Below the pieces are notes generated by a model. The model did no database searches, had not been told where the DNA came from, and saw nothing but the letters and a program-made list of their open reading frames with translations. A program made the translations under genes and the position numbers. 64,000 bases of DNA. Origin: Deltaproteobacteria bacterium (GTDB lineage Bacteria > Myxococcota_A > UBA9160 > UBA4427). The number at the start of each line of letters is the position of its first letter. Within the stretch, counting starts at the first letter, position 1. Shown piece by piece: positions 9,565 to 17,854 of this stretch. The DNA lies in the NCBI GenBank assembly GCA_029261835.1, contig JAJDAO010000073.1:248001-312000 (forward strand). The letters are read 5' to 3'.

Positions 9565-9860
9565 GAGCTTCGCGTCCGTGTGAAGGGTTCGGCAACCGAA
9601 TCCTCCCCCATGCTGGGTGCCGGCGCCATACGCGTATGATGCTTCGCTGAGAGCCTCTCGAGTCCGAAAGACTTCGACGACGCACACACACGATCTGCCT
9701 GTGGGGGTGGCAGGAATCCCGCAGACGAGCTAAACGACTGCCTCGATCGGGCGACCAGCCCGACAGCGGCGAACAACAGGACCTCGCTTCACCCCTCCAA
9801 GGTAGAGGTCGCGCCGCCAACGAATCTCTCTTGCCCTTCGCTGTTGTCTGGGTCGGAAAC

Positions 9861-9877
9861 GTACGGCCGTGCCGTAC
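9861..9877. other. Hairpin in the leader of the DEAD-box helicase gene
   Basis: GTACGGC-CGT-GCCGTAC is a perfect 7-bp stem with a 3-base loop, about 40 bases before the helicase start codon. It lies in the gap between divergent genes, so it could be an mRNA leader structure or an operator. A further GTACGG copy follows at 9895. Confidence 0.4.
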
Positions 9878-9917
9878 AGGCCCAGCCTGCGCGCGTACGG
9901 CGGAGAACCAGCTCTAC

Positions 9918-11192
9918 ATGTCTGCTGCATCATCCATTGCTACATCGACCGGATTCGACCGGTTCGGGCTCAACGAAGCCCTCGTGCGCGGTATTCGCGC
10001 CGCCGGCTTCGATAGCCCGCGGCCGATCCAGCTCGAAACCATTCCCGCCGGCCAGGCCGGTCGCGACGTGCTGGGCCTGGCCCAGACCGGTACCGGCAAG
10101 ACGGCGGCCTTCGCGCTGCCGCTGCTCGACAGGCTTCTCAAGGTGCGCCGCAAGGGCCCGCGTGTCTTGGTGCTCGCCCCCACTCGAGAGCTCGCGACCC
10201 AGATTGCGGACGAGATCCGCACGCTCTCCAAGTTCACCCGCGTGAAGATGGTCACCATCTACGGTGGCGTCCCGATGCGCAGCCAGGTGGGTGCGCTGCG
10301 CCAGCACCCGGAGATCGTGGTGGGCTGCCCGGGCCGCGTGCTCGACCTGCTCCGGCAGCGTGTGCTCAGCCTCGGCCAGATCGAGACCCTCGTGCTCGAC
10401 GAGGCCGACCACATGTTCGACATGGGCTTCCTGCCGGACATTCGCAAGATCCTCGGGGCTCTGCCGACACGCCGGCAGAACCTGCTGTTCTCCGCCACCA
10501 TGCCGAAGGAGATTCGCCGGTTGGCCGACGATCTGTTGACGGACCCGCACGTGGTCGAGCTGCCGAATGCCGCGCCGGTTGCCACCATCGATCACGCGTT
10601 GTATCTGGTCGCGGAACGGCGCAAGCACGCCCTGCTCGAGCATGTGCTCACCGGCGACGACTGCGACTCGGCCATCGTCTTCATCCGCACGAAGCACCGC
10701 GCACGGCGCCTGGCCGAGCAGCTCAGCAAGGCGGGACACCGCGCCGTGGGCCTCCAGGGGAACATGTCCCAGTCCCAGCGCGATCGCGCCATGAGTGGCT
10801 TCCGCTCGCGCCGCTACGACATCCTGGTGGCAACGGACATTGCGGCCCGCGGCATCGACGTGAGCGACGTCTCCCACGTGATTAACTTCGATGTGCCGAA
10901 CACGCCGGAGGCCTACACGCATCGCATCGGACGCACCGGCCGCGCGGAGCGCGAGGGCGTGGCCTGCACGTTCGTCACGAGCAGTGATCGCGGCTGGGTG
11001 CGCGCCACCGAACGAATGATCGGCGCACCGATTCCGCGCCGGCAGGTCGAGGGCTTCGAGCCCGACCCCGACGAGAAGCCCGAGAAGCCCGAGCCGCGCC
11101 GCGCGCCGCGCGGCAACGCGCGCGGTGCGCGACCCCGCGGACAGCAGCAGCGCGCTCGGCGCAATTCGGGTGGCCGGAGGCGGACCGGCTAG
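9918..11192 (+). CDS. DEAD-box ATP-dependent RNA helicase (RhlE-like)
   Basis: A 424-residue RNA helicase that unwinds structured RNA with ATP, acting in ribosome assembly or RNA decay. All core motifs are present in order: Q motif (FDRFGL...GFDSPRPIQ), motif I AQTGTGKT, PTRELA, DEAD (VLDEADHMFDMGF), SAT (LFSATMP), and HRIGRTGRAER near the C-terminus. The tail from about residue 370 is basic and rich in Arg, Gly and Pro, typical of RhlE-type extensions that bind RNA. The start chosen is the ATG giving MSAASSIATS. The open frame continues upstream to a TTG, but that part does not align with helicases. Confidence 0.92.
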   Translation: MSAASSIATSTGFDRFGLNEALVRGIRAAGFDSPRPIQLETIPAGQAGRDVLGLAQTGTGKTAAFALPLLDRLLKVRRKGPRVLVLAPTRELATQIADEIRTLSKFTRVKMVTIYGGVPMRSQVGALRQHPEIVVGCPGRVLDLLRQRVLSLGQIETLVLDEADHMFDMGFLPDIRKILGALPTRRQNLLFSATMPKEIRRLADDLLTDPHVVELPNAAPVATIDHALYLVAERRKHALLEHVLTGDDCDSAIVFIRTKHRARRLAEQLSKAGHRAVGLQGNMSQSQRDRAMSGFRSRRYDILVATDIAARGIDVSDVSHVINFDVPNTPEAYTHRIGRTGRAEREGVACTFVTSSDRGWVRATERMIGAPIPRRQVEGFEPDPDEKPEKPEPRRAPRGNARGARPRGQQQRARRNSGGRRRTG

Positions 11193-11264
11193 GCACTTCG
11201 ATCGGGTCTCCCGGCGCCGCGCTCGTCGCCCGCGCGGCCGCCGGGACTGTTACCCTCGCGCTCC

Positions 11265-13196
11265 ATGCCGGTGATCGACTGCCGAGAGCTACTGAAGACC
11301 TATGGCGACCGCACGATTCTCGCGGGCGTCACGCTGACGATCCGCCGCGGTGAACGCGTCGGCCTCGTCGGCGACAGCGGATGCGGAAAGAGCACCCTCG
11401 GCCGCGTGCTCTGCGGCGTCGAGCCGGTCGACGGTGGTGAGATCTTCCAGCGACGCGCTGCACGCATCGAGATCCTCGAACAGGAACCGCGGCTCCCAAG
11501 TGGCCAGACCGTGCGGGATGTCGTGCTCGGAAGTCTCGTCGAGTGGAGCGCGGCGAAGCGGAGATACGATGAACTCACCGCCGCGCTGTCCGGTGTGAGC
11601 GGGAGAGGTCTGGACGATCTCATTCACCGGCAGGCAGCCGCTGGGGAAGAGGTCGAACGGCTCGGCGGCTGGGAGCGGATGCACGAAGCCGAGGCGGTCG
11701 TCGACCACCTTGGCATCCGTGACCCCGAACGCCTGGTCGAAACGCTGTCCGGCGGCGAAAGGAGGCGGGTCGCGTTGGCTCGTGTGCTCGTCGGCGAGCC
11801 CGACCTCGCGATTCTGGACGAGCCAACCAACCACCTCGACATCGCTGTGATCGAGTGGCTCGAGGAGCATCTCGTCGAGCGGTTTCGCGGTGCCCTCCTA
11901 CTGATCACCCACGACCGCCACATTCTCGATCGCGTGGCAGCGCGAACGCTCGAACTGCGCGACGGCGAGCTCGAGAGCTACGACGGCGGCTATGCGAAGT
12001 ACCTCGAGGCGAAGGTCGAAAGGCAGGACCACGCCGAACGGGTCGAACGCAATCGCCAGAACTTTCTGCGCCGCGAGGTCGAATGGCTGCGCCGCGGGCC
12101 GAAGGCGCGCGGCACGAAGCAGAAGGCCCGGATTGGCCGCGCGCTCGAAGCCCTGGCGCAGGACGCGCCCAAGCGGGAGCGGGCCGCAGACCTCCGCGCC
12201 GAAACGACGCGCCAGGGCAAGACGATCCTCCGCGTGTCCAACCTCACCCTCGAACGCGATAGTCGTGTCCTCATCGCCGCACTCGACCTAGACCTCGCCC
12301 AGGGCGATCGCATCGGCATCATAGGCCCGAACGGAATCGGAAAGACGAGCCTTCTCCTCTGCCTGCAAGGGGAGCTCGAACCCCGTAGTGGTGGCTTCGA
12401 GCTCGGGTCGACTACCCGAATCGGCTATCTCGATCAGGTACGCGCCGGACTCGACGACGACGAGACACTGCGCGAGGCCACCGTCGGAGACCGCGAATTC
12501 ATTGAGCTCGGCGGCGAGCGGATACGCGCCGGCTCCTATCTCGAGAGATTTCTGTTCGACGGCGCGGCTCAGCGCAAGAAGATCGGTGTTCTCTCCGGGG
12601 GGGAGCGTTCACGGGTTTGTCTCGCGAGGCTCCTGTGCGAGAAGACGAATCTGTTGCTGCTCGACGAACCGACGAACGATCTCGACGTGTCGACGCTCGG
12701 GGCGCTCGAGGCGATGCTGCTGGAGTACGGCGGAAGCGCACTCATCGTCAGCCACGATCGCTGGTTTCTCGATCGAGTCGCGACGTCGATCCTGGCGTTC
12801 GCAGACGACGGGCAGGTCGATCTCTATCGGGGCAACTACTCCGACTATCACGAGAAGAGGACCACGCAGGAAGAACGGCGCAGGGCGCCGCGACGCGCGG
12901 CGACAACGACCGGTCGCCGCGACGAGGAGCCGTCCGCGGAGGCCGACATCACTGCGGCCAAGAAGCTGACATTCAAGGAGCACAAGGAGCTCGACGGGCT
13001 CTTCGAGCGCATCGAAGCGGCAGAAGCGGAGGTCGAAGCGCTCCAAGTGCGGCTCGCCGATCCGGCAACCTATCAGCGCCGAGATGTCGACGTGTCCGAG
13101 CTGAATGAACAGCTCGAGATGGCACGGCAGCTCGCAGCCGGCCTGGTCGCTCGGTGGGAAGAACTCGAAGCGCGCAAGGACGCGGCATTGCGCTGA
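11265..13196 (+). CDS. ABC-F family ATPase (Uup-like)
   Basis: A soluble protein of 643 residues with two ABC ATPase domains and no membrane domain, as in ABC-F factors that act on ribosomes. Domain 1 has Walker A GDSGCGKST, signature LSGGERRR and Walker B LAILDEPTNH. Domain 2 has GPNGIGKTS, LSGGERSR and LLLLDEPTND. The linker between them is long and basic (RRGPKARGTKQKARIGRALEA), as in the P-site tRNA-interaction region. The last 80 or so residues form a charged coiled coil, as in Uup. It starts about 70 bases after the helicase gene on the same strand, so the two RNA/ribosome genes may share a transcript. Whether it protects against antibiotics cannot be told from sequence. Confidence 0.92.
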   Translation: MPVIDCRELLKTYGDRTILAGVTLTIRRGERVGLVGDSGCGKSTLGRVLCGVEPVDGGEIFQRRAARIEILEQEPRLPSGQTVRDVVLGSLVEWSAAKRRYDELTAALSGVSGRGLDDLIHRQAAAGEEVERLGGWERMHEAEAVVDHLGIRDPERLVETLSGGERRRVALARVLVGEPDLAILDEPTNHLDIAVIEWLEEHLVERFRGALLLITHDRHILDRVAARTLELRDGELESYDGGYAKYLEAKVERQDHAERVERNRQNFLRREVEWLRRGPKARGTKQKARIGRALEALAQDAPKRERAADLRAETTRQGKTILRVSNLTLERDSRVLIAALDLDLAQGDRIGIIGPNGIGKTSLLLCLQGELEPRSGGFELGSTTRIGYLDQVRAGLDDDETLREATVGDREFIELGGERIRAGSYLERFLFDGAAQRKKIGVLSGGERSRVCLARLLCEKTNLLLLDEPTNDLDVSTLGALEAMLLEYGGSALIVSHDRWFLDRVATSILAFADDGQVDLYRGNYSDYHEKRTTQEERRRAPRRAATTTGRRDEEPSAEADITAAKKLTFKEHKELDGLFERIEAAEAEVEALQVRLADPATYQRRDVDVSELNEQLEMARQLAAGLVARWEELEARKDAALR

Positions 13197-13382
13197 CAGA
13201 CGGCCTTCGATCCCGAGAAGCTGCCCCCGGCGACTCGGCGAACCCACTTCCCCGACTGCAGCGCTCGAGCATGTCCTCAGTGGCGTCGTCCGGGCCGAGT
13301 CCTGTTACCATGATCACTCTGCCAACGCGCTTCTCAGGCTCGTCGCGCCGCGCCATATCGCCGTACTTCAAGGGGGAAAGAG

Positions 13383-13937
13383 ATGAGCGAGCAAGAACTC
13401 GGCAATCAAGAAGAACCGGAAGCACAGCCCGAGATCGATGCCACCCAGATGAACTATGCGATTCAACGATTACGGGAAGAAGAGAACTTTCCTCTAGCAG
13501 TCATCGCCGGGTCGATTGCCGCCGCTTTCGGTGCCGGTGTCTGGGCCGGAGTCACTGTAGTCACGGGGTACCAGATCGGTTGGATAGCCGTCGGGGTCGG
13601 GTTCCTGGTCGCGTTTTCCGTTCGCTTCACGGGAAGAGGCCTCGGCACAAGATTCCAGATCCTCGGGGCTCTGCTCGCGCTGCTGGGTTGTGTAGCGGGG
13701 AACTTCTTGACCGTCTGTTCCTTCATCGCCCAAAGCGAGGGCATGGGGTTCATTGAGGTGCTCACGAGAATCAACCCCGCCGCCATACCCGAGATCATGC
13801 TGGACACCTTTTCGGGGATGGATGTTCTCTTCTATGCCATAGCAGTCTATGAAGGGTATCGGCTCTCGTTGAGGCAGGTGTCGGAGAGTGAGCTCGAGGG
13901 CCTCATCGATCCCGGGTCCGTGGGTCGAAGCGTCTGA
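13383..13937 (+). CDS. Hypothetical small membrane protein
   Basis: The protein has 184 residues with an acidic Glu/Gln-rich N-terminus (about residues 1-35) followed by three or four hydrophobic helices. These are AVIAGSIAAAFGAGVWAG, IGWIAVGVGFLVAF, ILGALLALLGCVAGNFLTV and a weaker one near DVLFYAIAVYEGY. An AAGGGGGAAAGAG ribosome-binding site precedes the ATG. This shape resembles small inner-membrane proteins sometimes annotated as permease-like, but I recognise no specific family. It stands alone between the ABC-F gene and the envelope two-component cassette. Confidence 0.7.
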   Translation: MSEQELGNQEEPEAQPEIDATQMNYAIQRLREEENFPLAVIAGSIAAAFGAGVWAGVTVVTGYQIGWIAVGVGFLVAFSVRFTGRGLGTRFQILGALLALLGCVAGNFLTVCSFIAQSEGMGFIEVLTRINPAAIPEIMLDTFSGMDVLFYAIAVYEGYRLSLRQVSESELEGLIDPGSVGRSV

Positions 13938-14123
13938 GCGGCGGCTGCGGGGCCGGCAGAGTGGGCTCGTCAGGACCAGCCCACGAGCCAGACTCCCCTG
14001 AGGCCTCTGCGAGCGAAATGCTCGGCATGGCCGTGATCTTCTTCTTCTCCTTCAGCTTTCGTTCAGGTTGCGCGCGGTAGCTTGGCCGCGTCAATCGAGA
14101 GCAAGGCAAGAAGGAGAGAGACC

Positions 14124-14672
14124 ATGACAAGGCTATCCAGACTGATCGTGGTACTGAGTGTCCTCATCGCCGTTCCCGCCTGGGCTGGGCGCGGCGGTCG
14201 CCACGAGTGGGCTCGGGTGGTGAGTGTCACTCCCATCTACGAGAGCTTTCGCGTGGTGACACCGCACCGTCGCTGCTGGACGGAGCGAGTCGGCCACAAG
14301 CGACGACGCCACAGCCGACATCACTCCGCTGCGCCGGGCTTGATCGGCGCGACCGCCGGCGGTGCGATGGGATGGCACAGCGGGCACGACAGGACGAGCA
14401 GACACTTGGGCATGATTACGGGTGTGTTGCTCGGCGGCACGATCGGTCATGCCATCGGCCATGAGCACCGCCCGCACAGGCGCCACGGGCGGCATTTCGC
14501 CAGGCGTAGACACAAGGAGCGCTGCGAGCTGCACGAGGAGGTGAGGTACGAGCAGCGGGTGACGGGCTATGATGTGGAGTACAGATACCGGGGCCGGACC
14601 TATCGCGCCAGAAGGGACGACGACCCCGGAAGGCGCATCCGGGTCGCGGTGGGCGTTACGCCAGTCGATTAG
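14124..14672 (+). CDS. Exported glycine-zipper 2TM-type protein, His/Arg-rich
   Basis: The protein has 182 residues and a Sec signal peptide (MTRLSRLIVVLSVLIAVPAWA). A Gly-rich pair of short hydrophobic segments (GLIGATAGGAMGW and MITGVLLGGTIGHAIGH) matches the glycine-zipper 2TM layout of 17-kDa-antigen-like envelope proteins. Unusually many His and Arg residues flank these segments, and the C-terminal part reads RYEQRVTGYDVEYRYRGRTY, which is characteristic of this family. The start chosen has AAGGAGAGAGACC just upstream. An in-frame upstream start would hide the signal peptide. It is the first gene of a five-gene run with a small PepSY-like protein and a response regulator/kinase pair, which suggests an envelope-stress role. 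Confidence 0.75.
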   Translation: MTRLSRLIVVLSVLIAVPAWAGRGGRHEWARVVSVTPIYESFRVVTPHRRCWTERVGHKRRRHSRHHSAAPGLIGATAGGAMGWHSGHDRTSRHLGMITGVLLGGTIGHAIGHEHRPHRRHGRHFARRRHKERCELHEEVRYEQRVTGYDVEYRYRGRTYRARRDDDPGRRIRVAVGVTPVD

Positions 14673-14727
14673 CGCGTGCGTTGCGGCCGCGATCCAGAGT
14701 CTCGAGAGAGGTCGTTGGGAGAAGAGC

Positions 14728-15000
14728 ATGTCTCGGCTACTGGGACTGGCCATCGCGACTGCACTGATCATGACGCTGAGCCCGGGGAGTGCGCCCGCAA
14801 GTGCGAGTGATGCTGCCCGGGCCGCCGCGCGCACGGCCCAAGAGCAGCACGGCGGCCGGGTCCTCAAGGTGGAGCGTGTTCGTGACAGCTATCGAGTCAA
14901 GCTTCTGCAGGATTCCGGGAAGGTGAAGATCGTACGGATTCCCGCCCACGACGGCGCAAGCAAGGCACCGAGGAAGAGGGCGCCTCGCTCGAAGCGATGA
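14728..15000 (+). CDS. Small exported protein with PepSY-like core
   Basis: The protein has 90 residues with a signal peptide ending at PASAS. Its core reads AARTAQEQHGGRVLKVERVRDSYRVKLLQDSGKVKIVRI in pattern, resembling half of a PepSY (YpeB-like) domain. Such small periplasmic proteins are often encoded beside PhoP/PhoQ-type regulators and are thought to modulate the sensor. The C-terminus is strongly basic (RKRAPRSKR). It begins 55 bases after the glycine-zipper gene and ends 23 bases before the response regulator. The call rests on pattern and context, not a full family match. Confidence 0.65.
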   Translation: MSRLLGLAIATALIMTLSPGSAPASASDAARAAARTAQEQHGGRVLKVERVRDSYRVKLLQDSGKVKIVRIPAHDGASKAPRKRAPRSKR

Positions 15001-15023
15001 AGTGGCCATGAAGAGGCGATGAA

Positions 15024-15707
15024 ATGCGGCTTCTCGTAGTCGAGGATGAACCGCCGCTGCGCGAACAGCTTGTGCAAGAGCTGACCCGCAGCGGCTATGC
15101 CGTGGACGGCGCCGCAGACGGACACAAGGGGCTCACACTGGGGCTGGAGGAACCCTACGATCTGGCGATCATCGATCTGGGCCTGCCCAAGCTCGACGGT
15201 GTCGAGTTGATCCGCAGGCTGCGGGCAGACGGTAGGTCGCTGCCGATTCTGATCCTGACCGCTCGCGGCGACTGGCAGGACAAGGTCACGGGCCTGGAGG
15301 CCGGCGCTGACGACTATCTTGCGAAGCCATTCCACATGGAGGAGCTCAAGGCAAGGTTGAGCGCGCTGCTGCGTCGCGGCGCGGGGCACGCGAGTCCGGT
15401 CTTGCACTTCGGGCCACTGGTCGTGGATACGGGCAAGAAGACCGTGCACGTGGACGCGCTGGAGATCGAGCTGACGAGCTACGAGTACAACACCCTGGAG
15501 TATTTGCTTCACCGGGCCGGCCAGGTGATCTCCAAGACGGAGTTCACCGAGCACCTCTACCACCAGGATTTCGATCGCGACAGCAACGTGATCGAAGTGT
15601 TCATCGGTCGGCTGCGCAAGAAGCTCGATCCCGACGGAAGCCTGAAGCCGATTCAGACCGTGCGAGGCCACGGCTATCGCTTCACTCTGGAGCCGAGCGC
15701 CTCGTGA
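15024..15707 (+). CDS. OmpR-family response regulator (PhoP-like)
   Basis: A 227-residue DNA-binding regulator. The receiver domain (about 1-115) has the acidic pocket E7/D8, phospho-acceptor Asp51 (IIDLGLP), Thr79 and Lys101 (LAKPF). The winged-helix output domain (about 130-222) ends with DSNVIEVFIGRLRKKLDP and IQTVRGHGYRF, typical of OmpR/PhoP. It overlaps the following kinase gene by 4 bases, so the pair is translationally coupled. Targets are not visible, but the flanking exported proteins and the beta-barrel gene are likely members of its regulon. Confidence 0.93.
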   Translation: MRLLVVEDEPPLREQLVQELTRSGYAVDGAADGHKGLTLGLEEPYDLAIIDLGLPKLDGVELIRRLRADGRSLPILILTARGDWQDKVTGLEAGADDYLAKPFHMEELKARLSALLRRGAGHASPVLHFGPLVVDTGKKTVHVDALEIELTSYEYNTLEYLLHRAGQVISKTEFTEHLYHQDFDRDSNVIEVFIGRLRKKLDPDGSLKPIQTVRGHGYRFTLEPSAS

Positions 15708-17068
15708 CACCGCGATCCCTCGGCGCTCGGTTGCTCTTGGCGTCGGCGCTGCTGCTCCCCGCCTTTCTGGGTCTGAGCGCGTACGGTCTGGATCGCGCTT
15801 TCGGGCGCGCGATTCGCGCCGCGGAGCTCGAGCAGCTGAGACTGCAGAGCTACCTCCTGCTGGGCGCCGCGGAGCTGGAGCAAGACGGACTGGTCCTGCC
15901 CGAGTTGCTCTCCGAGCCGCGCTACGCGCAGCCGGACTCCGGCTTGTACGCGCGCTTCGATGATCTTCGCGGGCGGACGCTCTGGCGGTCGAGCTCAGCT
16001 CAGCTGCTGACGCTGCCCGAGCCGCCGGCTCAGCTCTCGAGCGGAGAGAGCGAGTTTGGCGAAGTCGAGATCGGAGACGTGAGGCTCTTTTCGTATCGCT
16101 ACGGCCTACTGTGGGAAGCGGCCGATGGAAGAGAGCTCGCTTTTCAACTCACAGTCTGGCACGACCAGGCCCCCTATCGTGCACAGCTGATGAGCTATCG
16201 CGGAAGTCTGTTGCGTTGGCTGGGCCTCGTGGCCCTGCTTCTGTGTCTGCTGCAGCTCGTCATCCTGCGCTGGGGGCTACGCCCCCTGCGCTTCCTGGCG
16301 CTGGATCTCGAGGCGGTGGAAGCGGGAGACGTCGAGCGTCTGGGCGGGGACTACCCCCGCGAAGTGCAAGGCGTGACGGACAACCTGAATCACCTCTTGG
16401 CGAGTGAGCAAGGCCGGCGTGAGCGCTATCGCAACACCCTGGCCGACTTGGCTCACAGTCTCAAGACCCCCCTGGCGGTCTTGCGTGCTGCCGTGGATGC
16501 CGATGCGAAGCCCGATGTTCTTCGCCACCACTGCAATGAGCAGCTGGAGCGCATGGAAGAGATCGTGGCCCATCAGCTGAGTCGCGCCGCGAGTCGGGGG
16601 GGCAGGCCGCCTGGAAGCACGGCTGCAGTTGCAGAGGTCGCAGAGCGCCTGGTGGCGGCGCTGAGCAAGGTGTACTGCGACAAGGGCGTCGCATTCGAGC
16701 TCGATGTGCCGGCCGAGCTGACGTTTCGCGGCGACGAAGGCGACCTGATGGAGATGCTCGGGAATCTCCTGGATAATGCCTGCAAGTATGGCGGCGGTGA
16801 AGTCCACTTCAGCGCTCGCAACGAAAGCGATGCATTGCTGATTACGGTCGCGGACAACGGCCCCGGAATTCCGCTCGAGCGCCGAGATCGTATCCTGAAG
16901 CGCGGAACACGTGCTGATCGCAGTGAGCCGGGGCAGGGCATCGGTCTGGCAGTGGTACTCGAGATGGCCACGGGCTACGGCGGCGAGCTGCGAATCACCC
17001 GCTCGCCGACCGGCGGCGCCCAGTTCGAGCTGCGCTTCTCATCTGGAGTCTCGACCGAAGTGGTGTAG
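15704..17068 (+). CDS. Sensor histidine kinase (PhoQ-like)
   Basis: A 454-residue inner-membrane kinase partnered with the regulator directly upstream. It starts at a GTG that overlaps the regulator stop codon. A first helix (about 7-28) and a second (about 170-192) flank a periplasmic sensor of roughly 140 residues. Next come a HAMP-like linker and the dimerisation box LADLAHSLKTPLAVLR with phospho-acceptor His251. The ATPase domain has the N box (LLDNACKYG), DNGPGI, and RGTRADRSEPGQGIGLAVV. The HSLKTPL sequence is typical of the PhoQ branch. The signal sensed is unknown, although PhoQ relatives sense divalent cations, peptides or envelope damage. Confidence 0.92.
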   Translation: MTPRSLGARLLLASALLLPAFLGLSAYGLDRAFGRAIRAAELEQLRLQSYLLLGAAELEQDGLVLPELLSEPRYAQPDSGLYARFDDLRGRTLWRSSSAQLLTLPEPPAQLSSGESEFGEVEIGDVRLFSYRYGLLWEAADGRELAFQLTVWHDQAPYRAQLMSYRGSLLRWLGLVALLLCLLQLVILRWGLRPLRFLALDLEAVEAGDVERLGGDYPREVQGVTDNLNHLLASEQGRRERYRNTLADLAHSLKTPLAVLRAAVDADAKPDVLRHHCNEQLERMEEIVAHQLSRAASRGGRPPGSTAAVAEVAERLVAALSKVYCDKGVAFELDVPAELTFRGDEGDLMEMLGNLLDNACKYGGGEVHFSARNESDALLITVADNGPGIPLERRDRILKRGTRADRSEPGQGIGLAVVLEMATGYGGELRITRSPTGGAQFELRFSSGVSTEVV

Positions 17069-17086
17069 AGGTCGAAGCAGCAGACC

Positions 17087-17112
17087 GGGGCGCGTGCAGT
17101 CGCACGCGCCCC
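17087..17112. terminator. Strong hairpin between convergent genes
   Basis: GGGGCGCGTGC and GCACGCGCCCC form a perfect 11-bp GC-rich stem with a 4-base loop (AGTC). It lies between the 3' ends of the kinase gene and the convergent beta-barrel gene, so it can serve as a two-way terminator. There is no long U-tract. Confidence 0.65.
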
Positions 17113-17134
17113 GTGCTGTCTTGCCGCGATACGG

Positions 17135-17671
17135 CTAGAAGCGATAGCGCAGCGAGGCGAACTGCCAGGACGTGGTGGTACCTGCTCCGCCTGCGGCGCT
17201 GACGGGGATGTTGAACATCACGTCGCTGGCGACGAACATGTGGTCGCTCAGCTGGTACTCGGCACCGAGGCCCATGTTGATCATGAATTCAGCGATGCCC
17301 TTGGCCCCCTTGACCTTGAGGTACGCAACGCCGAGACCGCCCTGGAGGTACGGGCGCAGCTTTCGCAGATTGCCGGTGGTGAAGACATCTACCGTGTAGC
17401 GGCTGTTGGCTGAAAAGAGCAGCTCGACCGTGCTCTTTGCCACGCCCAGCTGCATCCAGGGACCGACCGAGTAGTTCTTCGTGATATGAATCGGCGCTTC
17501 GAGACCCAGCTCGAGGAGCCCGGTGGCCTGCGTTGTCCTGATGAAACCGACATTCCCGCCCACCGTTACTGTGGGAAAGTTGCCGCCGCCGGATTGTGCG
17601 AGCGCGCTGCCCGCGGTCCCGAGCAGCAGCAGCGAAGAGAGCAGCAGTGCATGAATCGTCCTGGGTGCCAT
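17135..17671 (-). CDS. Small outer-membrane beta-barrel protein
   Basis: A 178-residue exported protein with a clean signal peptide ending at GSALAQ. The mature part alternates short hydrophobic beta strands with Gly-rich turns (VTVGGNVGFIRT, KNYSVGPWMQLGVA, LRPYLQGGLGVAYL, INMGLGAEYQLSDHMFVASDVMF) and ends in the outer-membrane assembly signature ...SLRYRF with a C-terminal Phe. The length fits an eight-stranded OmpA/OmpX-like barrel. A TAGGAGAT ribosome-binding site precedes the ATG. The gene converges on the kinase gene. It may belong to the neighbouring envelope-stress regulon, which is inference only. Confidence 0.8.
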   Translation of the reverse strand: MAPRTIHALLLSSLLLLGTAGSALAQSGGGNFPTVTVGGNVGFIRTTQATGLLELGLEAPIHITKNYSVGPWMQLGVAKSTVELLFSANSRYTVDVFTTGNLRKLRPYLQGGLGVAYLKVKGAKGIAEFMINMGLGAEYQLSDHMFVASDVMFNIPVSAAGGAGTTTSWQFASLRYRF

Positions 17672-17692
17672 TGGTCCGATCTCCTATATAGA

Positions 17693-17708
17693 GTGGGTAG
17701 TGACCCAC
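17693..17708. promoter_or_regulatory. Inverted repeat upstream of the beta-barrel gene
   Basis: GTGGGT-AGTG-ACCCAC is a perfect 6-bp inverted repeat about 20 bases upstream of the beta-barrel start codon and beside a TATATA stretch. It could be an operator or an mRNA leader hairpin. Confidence 0.35.
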
Positions 17709-17854
17709 GAGATAATTCGGGAGTCCAGCCGACACCGCAAGCCCCGCACGGGGGATCGCTTCGCCCGGTCTTCGAAGCGCCGCAATGAAACGGCGTTCGT
17801 TATTATCGCCGGGCTCGCGACAGGGGCGGGTAGCCGAGCTCCGGGGAGGCGCGC

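Noticed and set aside
9565..9687. N-terminal extension of the RND transporter
   Set aside because: The extra 41 residues come from an alternative start with no ribosome-binding site and do not look like the family's N-terminus.
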